Assembly (NCBI GenBank): GCA_023253495.1
Contig: JALRGF010000717.1
Span: 1-30,080, forward strand
Reading direction: 5' to 3'
Origin: Verrucomicrobiales bacterium
Lineage (GTDB): Bacteria; Verrucomicrobiota; Verrucomicrobiia; Verrucomicrobiales; V1-33
DNA length: 30,080 nucleotides
Made by a program: the position numbers and the translations under genes. The notes beneath the pieces were generated by a model that was given only the letters and a program-made list of their open reading frames with translations, was not told the DNA's origin and searched no databases. Below, piece by piece: positions 23,188 to 30,080 of this stretch; the first letter of the stretch is position 1; each line of letters opens with the position of its first letter.

Positions 23188-24648
23188 ATGCCCGCGGTTA
23201 TGATTGATCTTCTGCCATCGTACTTGAGCAATTTCTGGCCCGCGGTTGCGTTGGCCACCGGCTTTCCGCTCGCGCTGTTGATCCTCAACGAGGCCATGGC
23301 CTTCTGCAGCCGCCGCGGCCACCCGGTCGAGCGGACCCTGCGCCACCTGCGCAATCTCGTTGTCCCCGCGGCCGCCGCCCTTGTCTTTGTCCGCTGTGTT
23401 CTTGAGCTGCCCCGCGACGCCGTGGCCTCCCGGCTGGTCGAATCCACCTTCTGGATCCTGCTGCTGTATGCGCTGCTTGGCGTGGTCAATGACCTGGTTT
23501 TCGGCGGGCGCCAACCGGGGGCCTCGTCGCGCGCCGAGCGGGTGCCAAAGCTTTTCCGCGATCTGGTCCGGGTGCTGCTCGTCGCGCTGGGTGCCATTGT
23601 CATCTACTCGCAGGTCTGGGGCCAGGAGGTTTCGGCGGCGCTGACCGCCCTGGGACTCGGTTCGATCGTCATCGGTCTGGCCCTGCAGGAGCCGCTCGGC
23701 AACATCGTTTCAGGATTGATGCTGCTTTTTGAAAAGCCGTTGAGTGTAGGCGACTGGGTGAGTGTAGGCGACGTCCGCGGCCGCGTCCTCGAAATCAACT
23801 GGCGCTCGGTTCACATCGAAACTCCTACGCGCGAGCTTCAGATTGTCCCGAACGTCGAACTCTACAAAGGCACCTTCGCCAACCTCTCACGCCCGACTCC
23901 CCTGCGCACCGAGGCGGTCACCATCGGCTTCAGCTACGACGACCCGCCCAACCGGGTCAAAGAAGTCCTGCTCGGCCTCCTGCGTTCGACGCCTGGGGTG
24001 CTGGCGGATCCCGCGCCGGTGGTGCGCACCATGGAATACGGCGACTTCTCGATCAATTACCGCCTGAGTTTTTCGGTTGAGTCTCAGGCGGAGCTTGCCG
24101 CGGTCCGCGACGAGGTCATGTCGCGCCTGTGGTATGTCATACGCCGCGAAAACCTGACCATCCCGTATCCGATGGCCTGCGAATTCGGCCCGGACGAGGA
24201 CGCCTCGAAGCCGCAGCCGTCAGTGGAGGAGTGGCTCGCACCGTACGCGCGCTTCCGGCCGGCCCTTGCCCAGGGCACTCCCCGGCCGTCGGTGGTGAGC
24301 TTCGCCGCCGGCGAGGTGGTGCAGGGGCCGCAGCGACCCTTCAACGGTTTTGCCTTGGTCGTCGGTGGGCGCGCGCGTCTTGAGGCCGGCATTCCTTCCG
24401 GCGCGTCGGTACCCATCGGCGAAGTGGTTCCGGGTGATTGTTTCGGCGCCCGCCTCACCGCCGGCCGCGGATCGGAGGATCTGGTGATCGTGGCGGAAAG
24501 CGATCTGCAGTTGGTGGTCTTCACCGATGAGGCCATGGACGCCCTGCTGCAGCAGTCGCCTTCCCTCGCCTCGGAAATCGGCGATGCCATTGAGGCCCGG
24601 CGCCAGGCGGCGCTGGCCGCCCGCGCCCGGCCGGCGACTCAGTCGTGA
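23188..24648 (+). CDS. MscS-family channel with C-terminal cyclic-nucleotide-binding-like domain
   Basis: 486 aa. Four N-terminal hydrophobic helices lead to the MscS pore helix and beta domain: LGLGSIVIGLALQEPLGNIV, LLFEKPLSVGDWVSVGDVRG, and NWRSVHIETPTRELQIVPN. The cytoplasmic alpha/beta region runs to PYPMACEF. The last 110 residues form a cNMP-binding-like beta roll (SFAAGEVVQGPQ, then VPGDCFGARLTAG). The phosphate-binding cassette lacks the usual FGE Glu (Ala421) and the following Arg-(Ser/Thr)-Ala. The architecture matches bCNG-type channels of the MscS superfamily, but ligand contacts look lost. It starts 4 bases after the cyclase-like gene, so the two form one unit. Met 23200 is an alternative start. 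Confidence 0.9.
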   Translation: MPAVMIDLLPSYLSNFWPAVALATGFPLALLILNEAMAFCSRRGHPVERTLRHLRNLVVPAAAALVFVRCVLELPRDAVASRLVESTFWILLLYALLGVVNDLVFGGRQPGASSRAERVPKLFRDLVRVLLVALGAIVIYSQVWGQEVSAALTALGLGSIVIGLALQEPLGNIVSGLMLLFEKPLSVGDWVSVGDVRGRVLEINWRSVHIETPTRELQIVPNVELYKGTFANLSRPTPLRTEAVTIGFSYDDPPNRVKEVLLGLLRSTPGVLADPAPVVRTMEYGDFSINYRLSFSVESQAELAAVRDEVMSRLWYVIRRENLTIPYPMACEFGPDEDASKPQPSVEEWLAPYARFRPALAQGTPRPSVVSFAAGEVVQGPQRPFNGFALVVGGRARLEAGIPSGASVPIGEVVPGDCFGARLTAGRGSEDLVIVAESDLQLVVFTDEAMDALLQQSPSLASEIGDAIEARRQAALAARARPATQS

Positions 24649-24658
24649 CGTCGGCGGG

Positions 24659-24780
24659 GAGACGCCCCGGGCATCGATGGGGCGGGCCTTCAGCCCTGGA
24701 GGTGCTGGGTGGCCTTTTCCTGGGGCGTTGCCCCAGGCTGGGATGGGGTCGGGCCTTTGGCCCTGAGGAGAGGCCGTCTC
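24659..24780. repeat. structured intergenic repeat-like element (cloverleaf of hairpins)
   Basis: An outer stem GAGACG (24659-24664) / CGTCTC (24775-24780) encloses three hairpins: GGGC/GCCC (24684-24696), a perfect 8-bp CCTGGGGC-GTT-GCCCCAGG (24719-24737), and GGGCC-TTT-GGCCC (24751-24763). It fills the space between two convergent genes. Read on the minus strand it encodes a short SLGQRPRKR-like peptide. I recall such peptides as spurious small proteins scattered through planctomycete and verrucomicrobial genomes. Only one copy is in this window, so repeat status is inferred. It could also serve as a transcription end for either gene. Confidence 0.55.
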
Positions 24781-24818
24781 GATGGGGGAACAGGTACTCT
24801 GTGACGCCTTTGCGGGTT

Positions 24819-26126
24819 TTACGGTGCCCACCAGGCGTTGAGGCGTGCGGTGAGGTCCCGGACCTGGTCCGCGTGGTCCGGGGCAAGGTTGCGGGATTCC
24901 TCTTCATCAGCGGCGAGGTCGTAGAGTTCGGGGGTGGCGTCCGGTTCGTTGGCCGGGTGGGGGAGGATGAGTTTGGTATGGCCCTGGATGATCCAGCGCC
25001 AGCGCAGGCTGGCGGCCGGGGTGTCGAGGCTTTGGGAGTCGTGGGTGAAGATTTCGCCGTGGATGGCGGGGCGCCGGGCGACGGCGGCGGTATCGAGCAG
25101 GCTGACGCCCGGGAGGTCCGGGTCGGGTGGCAGGCCGGCGGCCTGGAGGATGGTGGGGGCGAGGTCGATGGAGCTGGCGGGGTGCGGGTTGTCGGATGGC
25201 GGGACGCGTCCCGGCCAGCGGACCATGATCGGGGTGCGCAGGCCGCCGTCGTATGGGCTTTGTTTCGAGCGCGGGGCGTAGCGCGGGCTGTCGGGGTCCT
25301 GGATCCAGCCGTTGTCGGTGACGTAGAGGACGATGGTATTTTCGGCGATGTTTTTGCGGTCGAGGAAGTCGAGGAGCTGGCCGCAGGTTTCGTCGAACCA
25401 TTCGACCATGGCCCAGTAGCGGGCGATGTGGAGTGACGGGGTGCGGTCTCGGTATCGGGCGAGCAGGCGTTCGGGCGGGTTGTGGGGCGAGTGGGGGAGG
25501 AACGGGGCGTACCAGAGGAAGAACGGTTTTTGCGAGGTGAGCGCGCCGTCGATGAAGTCCCATATCGGCTGCATGGTTTCGCGGCCGATGGTCAGGCCGG
25601 CGTCGCCGTGGCGGGTGCCCTTGGTCATGCCGTGGGTGAAGCCGCCGCGGGAGAAGTCGCCCTGCCACCATTTGCCGGTCTGGAAACTGAGATACCCGCG
25701 ATCGGCGAGGCGCCGGGGCAGGGTGGGCAGGCGGTCCATGAGCTGGTTGAACGGTTCGCGGGCGGCCTGAAAGGCGGGGGAGTTGGCGGGCGGCTGGCGG
25801 CCGTCGGGCGGCGGCGGCGGGTCGTTGCTGGTGATGCGGTGCTGGTGCGGGTAGCGGCCGGAGATGATGGAGGCGAGGCTTGGGCAGCACAGACTGGAGG
25901 GCACGTAGCCGCGCCGGAACAGCAGGCTCTGGGCGGCGAGGCGATCGAGGTGCGGGGTGCGCAGGTGCGGGTGCCCCATGAAGCCGTAGTCGCGCCAATG
26001 GTGGTCGTCGGAAATGATGACCACGACATTCGGGGGTGGGGCGTCAGTGGCGGTTGCGGGGCGGGTGGCGAGCACACCGGCGATCAGGGCAAGGGCGAAG
26101 CGGCCGAAGACGGTCAGCAGGGTCAT
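24819..26126 (-). CDS. secreted sulfatase (arylsulfatase family S1)
   Basis: 435 aa with a signal peptide (LLTVFGRFALALIAGVLATRP). Sulfatases hydrolyse sulfate esters, often of polysaccharides. Metal ligands are seen in VVVIISDDHHWRDYG and in VTDNGWIQD. The formylglycine site is in SSLCCPSLASIISGRYPHQH: Cys-Cys-Pro-Ser-Leu instead of the usual Cys-x-Pro-Ser-Arg. GKWWQGDFSRGGF and PHSPHNPPERLL are typical of planctomycete and verrucomicrobial sulfatases. It is divergent from polX, with a 163-base gap, and has no visible sulfatase-maturase gene beside it. The start at 26126 is the first Met and gives a normal signal peptide. Confidence 0.92.
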   Translation of the reverse strand: MTLLTVFGRFALALIAGVLATRPATATDAPPPNVVVIISDDHHWRDYGFMGHPHLRTPHLDRLAAQSLLFRRGYVPSSLCCPSLASIISGRYPHQHRITSNDPPPPPDGRQPPANSPAFQAAREPFNQLMDRLPTLPRRLADRGYLSFQTGKWWQGDFSRGGFTHGMTKGTRHGDAGLTIGRETMQPIWDFIDGALTSQKPFFLWYAPFLPHSPHNPPERLLARYRDRTPSLHIARYWAMVEWFDETCGQLLDFLDRKNIAENTIVLYVTDNGWIQDPDSPRYAPRSKQSPYDGGLRTPIMVRWPGRVPPSDNPHPASSIDLAPTILQAAGLPPDPDLPGVSLLDTAAVARRPAIHGEIFTHDSQSLDTPAASLRWRWIIQGHTKLILPHPANEPDATPELYDLAADEEESRNLAPDHADQVRDLTARLNAWWAP

Positions 26127-26289
26127 GGGCGGAACGGGGGGTCGGTTGGCGGGAGTGGACGGTTTGTGCGGTGATGCTGAAAGATCCGGAACCGGGTGGC
26201 AAGAGCGGTGTGGAGACCGGATTTCCGGGCGGGGGATCTGGGGGAAGCTGATTCTTGCACGGAGGCGGCGCGGGGTTCACGATGGCGGG

Positions 26290-28041
26290 ATGGTCACGGT
26301 CGACACCCTGGTTGAGACGTTGGAGAAGACGGCGCTGCTGCTGGAGCTGAAGGGGGAGAATCCGTTCAAGGTCCGGGCGTACCGACATGGGGCGGAGGCG
26401 GTGGCGGCGCATGCGGGCGACATCGTGGAGCGGGCGGTGGCCGGCGAGCTGGAGGGGATTCCGGGGCTGGGGGAGGCGCTGCGCGACAAGCTGCATGAGC
26501 TGGCGACGACTGGGAAGCTGGAGTTTTTCGAGGCGCTGCGGGCGGAATTTCCGGAGACGATTTTTGATTTGTTCGAGATCCCGGGGCTGGGGCCGAAGAA
26601 GATAGCGGTGCTGCACCGCGAGCTGGGGGTGGGCGGGTTGCCGGAATTGAAGGCGGCGTGTGCATCGGGCGCGGTGGCCGAGCTTCCCGGATTCGGTCAG
26701 AAGACGGCGCAGAAGATCCTCGAGGGACTGGCGTATCGCGAGCAGCATGCCGGCGTGTTCCGGATGGACCAGGCGGCGCCCGGCGCGGCGCAGGTCCTCC
26801 ACTGGCTCAAGGGCCAGCCGTCGGTGAGCCGGGCCGATGTCGGCGGCAGTTACCGGCGCGGCAAGGAGGTGGTGCGGGATCTGGATTTTGTGGTGGCGAC
26901 GCGGCACGGAGCCGACCTGCTGGCGGATCTGGTGCATCAGCCGTTTGTGGCCACCGTGCTGGCCCAGGGGCCGACCAAGGCGAGTTTCCGTCTGGACAAC
27001 GGGTGCCAGTGCGACGTGCGCGCGGTCCGTCCGGACGAGTACGCGACGGCGCTCGCCTATTTCACCGGCAACAAGGAGCACAATGTGGCGATGCGTGCGC
27101 GGGCGCTCAAGCGCGGCTGGTCGCTCAACGAGTACCGCCTCGAGGGATGTCCGACGCCGCTGCACGACGAGGCGGATCTGTACCGGGCGCTCGGGCTCGA
27201 TTTCATCCCGCCCGAACTTCGCGAGGATCGCGGCGAGATCGAGGCCGCCGAACACGGGCACCTGCCGAAATTGATCGAGTCGGGGCAGCTCAAAGGCACG
27301 TTTCACAACCACACCACGGCCAGCGACGGCACGGCCACGCTCGACGAAATGGCGGATGCCGCGCGCGCGCTCGGGCTCCAGTACCTCGGCATCGCCGACC
27401 ACTCGAAGGCGTCGTTCCAGGCCAGCGGTCTGGATGAAAAACGCCTGCTCGCGCAGATCCGGGAGATCGGGAAACACAACGAGCGATTCGCCGCAGAGGC
27501 GGCCGCGGAGGGCGCGTTCCGGCTCTTCGCCGGCAGTGAGGTCGACATCCTCAAAGACGGCTCGCTCGATTTCTCCGATGAGGTCATGGCGCAGCTCGAT
27601 TATGTCGTCGCCAGCGTGCACAATGCGTTCTCGCTCGGCGAAGCCGAAATGACCCGGCGGATCATCCGGGCGGTCGAAAACCCGCATGTCACCATGCTCG
27701 GCCACCTCACCGGACGGCTGTTGCTCAAGCGCGAGCCGTACGCGGTTGATGTGCCCGCTGTCATCGACGCCTGCGCGGCCACCGGCACGATCATCGAGCT
27801 GAATGCCAACCCGTGGCGGCTGGACATGGACTGGCGGTGGTGGCCGCTGGCCCGGGAGAAAGGCGTCAAGACCTCGATCAACCCGGATGCCCACGGCACG
27901 GCCGATCTGGCGTTTCTGTGGTATGGCGTGCGCATCGCCCGCAAAGGGTGGTTGACCCGGGCCGATGTGGTCAACTGCCTGCCGCTCGGAAAAATCGAGG
28001 CCGTCCTGCAGGCCAAGCGGAAGGGGCGTGCCGGCGCTTGA
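26290..28041 (+). CDS. polX: DNA polymerase X with PHP exonuclease domain (PolX)
   Basis: 583 aa, the full length of bacterial PolX, a gap-filling repair polymerase with 3'-5' exonuclease or phosphatase activity. Order: 8-kDa-like and helix-hairpin-helix regions (IPGLGEALRDKL, IPGLGPKKIAVL, LPGFGQKTAQKIL), nucleotidyltransferase core (GGSYRRGKEVVRDLDFVVA with two catalytic Asp-type residues, and CQCDVRAV with the third), then a PHP domain with metal ligands in FHNHTTASDG, IADHSK, GSEVDIL, SVHNAF, LGHLTGR and INPDAHGT. All key motifs look intact. Start ATG 26290 fits the family N-terminus (VDTLVETLEKTALLLELKGE); the frame is open upstream but lacks homology there. Confidence 0.95.
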   Translation: MVTVDTLVETLEKTALLLELKGENPFKVRAYRHGAEAVAAHAGDIVERAVAGELEGIPGLGEALRDKLHELATTGKLEFFEALRAEFPETIFDLFEIPGLGPKKIAVLHRELGVGGLPELKAACASGAVAELPGFGQKTAQKILEGLAYREQHAGVFRMDQAAPGAAQVLHWLKGQPSVSRADVGGSYRRGKEVVRDLDFVVATRHGADLLADLVHQPFVATVLAQGPTKASFRLDNGCQCDVRAVRPDEYATALAYFTGNKEHNVAMRARALKRGWSLNEYRLEGCPTPLHDEADLYRALGLDFIPPELREDRGEIEAAEHGHLPKLIESGQLKGTFHNHTTASDGTATLDEMADAARALGLQYLGIADHSKASFQASGLDEKRLLAQIREIGKHNERFAAEAAAEGAFRLFAGSEVDILKDGSLDFSDEVMAQLDYVVASVHNAFSLGEAEMTRRIIRAVENPHVTMLGHLTGRLLLKREPYAVDVPAVIDACAATGTIIELNANPWRLDMDWRWWPLAREKGVKTSINPDAHGTADLAFLWYGVRIARKGWLTRADVVNCLPLGKIEAVLQAKRKGRAGA

Positions 28042-28200
28042 GGTCGGGGGACGATTTCGGGTGATGGGCTCGCCGGTGGATGGCTGCGACGGCTTGGGGG
28101 CGCCTTGGGGGCCGGTGCGGCGCGGGTGGACGGACCGGGCGGAGGCTGCGGGCGTTTCACGATGCGGTTGTTTTTTTCGCCGCCCGCCGTTCGGTGGGTG

Positions 28201-28563
28201 ATGCCCACCAATGTTCTTGGCCAGCCCCTGGCGCTCTGTTGTTCCGCGCCGCGCACCGGGTTTTACCGCGACGGGTATTGTCGCACCGGTCCCGGTGACG
28301 CCGGGCTGCACACGGTGTGTGCGCAGGTCACGGCTGAGTTTCTCGAGTTTTCCAAAGCGGCCGGCAACGACCTGTCCACACCGCGTCCCGAGTGGGATTT
28401 TCCCGGGCTGGAGCCCGGCGACTGCTGGTGTGTCTGCGTTTCCCGATGGGTCGAGGCGCTGCGGGCCGGCAAGGCCTGTCCGATCCGCCTGGAGGCCACG
28501 CACAGCTCGGTCATCGAATTTGTCGACCTCGAGGTGCTCAAGGCGCATGCGCTGGCCGACTGA
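28201..28563 (+). CDS. DUF2237 family protein
   Basis: 120-aa soluble protein matching the DUF2237 family over its whole length. It has TNVLGQPLALCC at the N-terminus, TGFYRDGYCRTGPGDAGLHTVCA, FSKAAGNDLSTP, then GDCWCVCVSRWVEALRAGKA and LEATHSSVIEFV. It is Cys-rich, with conserved Cys in the first third and in WCVCV; metal binding is possible but unproven. Function is unknown. ATG 28201 gives the standard family length; 28162 would add 13 residues. It follows polX by 159 bases and ends 30 bases from a convergent gene. Confidence 0.88.
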   Translation: MPTNVLGQPLALCCSAPRTGFYRDGYCRTGPGDAGLHTVCAQVTAEFLEFSKAAGNDLSTPRPEWDFPGLEPGDCWCVCVSRWVEALRAGKACPIRLEATHSSVIEFVDLEVLKAHALAD

Positions 28564-28593
28564 GGCGGCGACCCCGGAGCGCGGTGGGCTCGG

Positions 28594-29979
28594 TTAATTT
28601 TCTTTTTCCCCGGACCGGAACTGCAGCGAGTAGAGGTCGGCCTCAAGGAGGTCGAAGACGAGCCGGACCGGTTGCCCGGCGTGGGCGCCGAGGTCGGGCT
28701 GGTTGTTCCAGCGGACGAGGCGGCTGATCTCGTCGCCGACGAGGGGCGGGCAGTCGTCGGAGGTGAATCCGGGGATCGGCTGGCCGTCGGCGGTTTCCAG
28801 GTTGACGCGGATGTGGCCGGCGGCGCTGGTGCGGTAATTGAGGTCGAGGGCGTTGCCGGAAAACCGGAGCGGCTTGGTGCGCAGGCGGGCGGGCTCGGGG
28901 CCGGCGTGGACGGAAGCGAAGCCGTCGGTGCGGAGGACGAGGCGGCGGAACGGGGTGACGTAGATCGACATTTCGGACGGGCCGGTCGGCACGACGTTGA
29001 GGGCGGCGTAGTTTGAACGGTTCCCCCAGCGGGCGGGGTCGAGCCCGGGGCGGATGAAGACGTCGCGGAACGTGCGGTCGAAGGCGGCCTCGCCCCGCGC
29101 CGTCATGAAGAGGATGTCGGTGCTTTCGCCGCGATCGGGCAGGAAGCGGGTGGGGGTGGCGACGTAGAGGTGCGGGGCGCGGAAGTACGGGTGGGTCAGG
29201 GTGGTGTACAGGTGTTCCCCGGGGAGGTTCGGCTTCATCGGCACCGGGTCGGACCAGGTGAGGAAATCCGACGACGTTGTCCGGCAGACGGAGCGGAGCT
29301 TCCCGTCGAGGAAATGGCGGAAATAACAGACGTACTGCCCCTCGGCCTCGGACCAGAACGAGACGTTCTGCGAGTCAAAAGCGTATTCCCGCGTGTACGT
29401 GATAACCGGTTCGGGGCGCAGCTTGCGCCAGCGGATGCCGTCGCCGGACACAAAGGCCACCAGCCCGCTCTTGACCGTGCCGGCCAGCGCCTTGAAGCGC
29501 TGGTCGGACGGCACCTCGGGCCGGGTATCCAGCATCGGCGAAAAATTATGACAGAACGGCGCCTCGTGCAGGATCACGTTGTTGTCCCGCGTCCCGTCAA
29601 TCTCGACCAACCCGAGCTTCGGCCGGGTCCACCGGATGCCGTCGCGGCTTTCGCAGTAGCGGGTGACCTCGGTGACGTCGCCGTCAAATTTCGCCCCGCG
29701 CCCATCCCGGGTGTACATCCGGAACACCCCGCCATCCTTGATCACCGTGCCGTATTCCATCGGGTCCGCCGGCTCCTCCATCGGCGGCGCTTCCACCGGC
29801 TCATGCAGGCGCAGCGTGGCCTGCTCCAGGGTGTCGATCAAATACCGGTCGACAAACAATTCGCGACGCGATCCGAGGTCGAGCACGCCGTCGGGAGCGG
29901 CAGCGGACGCACCGGCCAACGGCGCGGTCGCCAGAACGACCGCAACCGCAGCCAGCAGGGGGACACGTGCGTGGGTCAT
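28594..29979 (-). CDS. secreted beta-propeller protein, glycoside-hydrolase-like
   Basis: 461 aa with a signal peptide (VPLLAAVAVVLATAPLAGAS). The mature protein starts with DLGSRRELFVDRYLIDTL, a beginning I know from large families of planctomycete and verrucomicrobial proteins that look like five-bladed propellers of the GH32/GH43/GH130 kind. Repeated blade-like segments are CESRDGIRWTRPKLGLVEID, VSGDGIRWRKLRPEPVI and TSSDFLTWSDPVPM. The last 100 or so residues form a beta-rich domain (HIRVNLETADGQPIPGF). Catalytic residues cannot be assigned. Polysaccharide or glycoside processing is likely, in keeping with the nearby sulfatase, but unproven. Confidence 0.8.
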   Translation of the reverse strand: MTHARVPLLAAVAVVLATAPLAGASAAAPDGVLDLGSRRELFVDRYLIDTLEQATLRLHEPVEAPPMEEPADPMEYGTVIKDGGVFRMYTRDGRGAKFDGDVTEVTRYCESRDGIRWTRPKLGLVEIDGTRDNNVILHEAPFCHNFSPMLDTRPEVPSDQRFKALAGTVKSGLVAFVSGDGIRWRKLRPEPVITYTREYAFDSQNVSFWSEAEGQYVCYFRHFLDGKLRSVCRTTSSDFLTWSDPVPMKPNLPGEHLYTTLTHPYFRAPHLYVATPTRFLPDRGESTDILFMTARGEAAFDRTFRDVFIRPGLDPARWGNRSNYAALNVVPTGPSEMSIYVTPFRRLVLRTDGFASVHAGPEPARLRTKPLRFSGNALDLNYRTSAAGHIRVNLETADGQPIPGFTSDDCPPLVGDEISRLVRWNNQPDLGAHAGQPVRLVFDLLEADLYSLQFRSGEKEN

Positions 29980-30012
29980 GGGATCGAGGAGCGGGAAGCG
30001 GTCATGGGGCGG

Positions 30013-30080
30013 TCAATTTACGGGCGGTGGTCGGCGGTCGGGGGTCGGGGGTGCCGCCTCCCAGTTGCCCAGCACTTCGC
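30013..30080 (-). CDS. possible C-terminal end of a gene running in from the right edge
   Basis: A minus-strand frame is open from the window edge to a TGA at 30013-30015 and would encode a 21-residue tail, EVLGNWEAAPPTPDRRPPPV plus Asn. The hydrophilic, Pro-rich composition is plausible for a protein end, and it would lie 33 bases upstream of the propeller gene in the same direction. It is too short to identify and could be chance. Confidence 0.28.
   Translation of the reverse strand, partial: EVLGNWEAAPPTPDRRPPPVN

Noticed and set aside
23741..23772. A 14-base direct repeat (TGAGTGTAGGCGAC twice, 18 bases apart)
   Set aside because: It lies inside the MscS coding region and encodes the SVGDWVSVGDV stretch common to the family, so it is a by-product of protein sequence.
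26044..28548. An 834-codon open frame on the minus strand opposite polX
   Set aside because: The plus-strand PolX shows all catalytic motifs. The antisense frame has no family similarity and a composition typical of complement frames.
30020..30060. A short GGTCGGGGGTCGGGGGT tandem repeat near the right edge
   Set aside because: Only two to three imperfect units; likely simple GC-rich sequence rather than a functional repeat.

Overview
The window is a GC-rich, gene-dense bacterial chromosome segment. A verrucomicrobial (Opitutales-like) host is the best guess. The reasons are the mix of a secreted sulfatase, a secreted beta-propeller protein of a type common in Planctomycetes and Verrucomicrobia, a bacterial PolX, starts that mostly lack a Shine-Dalgarno sequence, and a structured intergenic repeat resembling those of PVC genomes. 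This is inference from family content, not a database match. I saw no phage, IS element, CRISPR array, rRNA or tRNA.

Left part (1-7.6 kb, all plus strand): the C-terminal half of the 2-oxoglutarate dehydrogenase E2 subunit; a three-gene PhnD/PhnC/PhnE-type ABC importer whose binding protein looks most like the putative selenate subgroup and whose permease is a tandem fusion of two PhnE units; the tRNA t6A genes tsaE and tsaB; then ilvN and ilvC, ended by a strong intrinsic terminator. ilvB is not next to ilvN.

Middle part (7.7-19.7 kb, all minus strand): a long head-to-tail gene train read from 19.7 kb down to 7.7 kb. Its first nine genes (lipocalin lipoprotein, FAD amine-oxidase-like protein, DUF1365, CFA synthase, DUF1475, DUF2062, DUF1295, a second CFA-like methyltransferase, alpha/beta hydrolase) are joined mostly by exact 4-base ATGA start/stop overlaps. 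Then come a TPR protein resembling eukaryotic RMDN proteins, an unknown secreted protein and a DsbD-type thiol reductase. The core is a membrane fatty-acid modification operon. The FAD protein and CFA synthase together correspond to the two halves of the fused plant cyclopropane synthase. A lipocalin and an RMDN-like TPR protein suggest lipid binding or transfer as part of the same job.

Right part (20-30 kb): a korB without korA, divergent from the lipid operon; a two-gene unit of a membrane sensor with a class III cyclase domain that has lost both metal aspartates, and a MscS-family channel with a C-terminal cyclic-nucleotide-binding-like domain that has lost its ligand-contact residues; a cloverleaf-like intergenic repeat; a secreted sulfatase with a variant active-site motif; PolX; DUF2237; and a secreted beta-propeller protein. 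The most interesting items are the lipid-modification operon with its lipid-transfer-like partners and the co-degenerate cyclase/channel pair.
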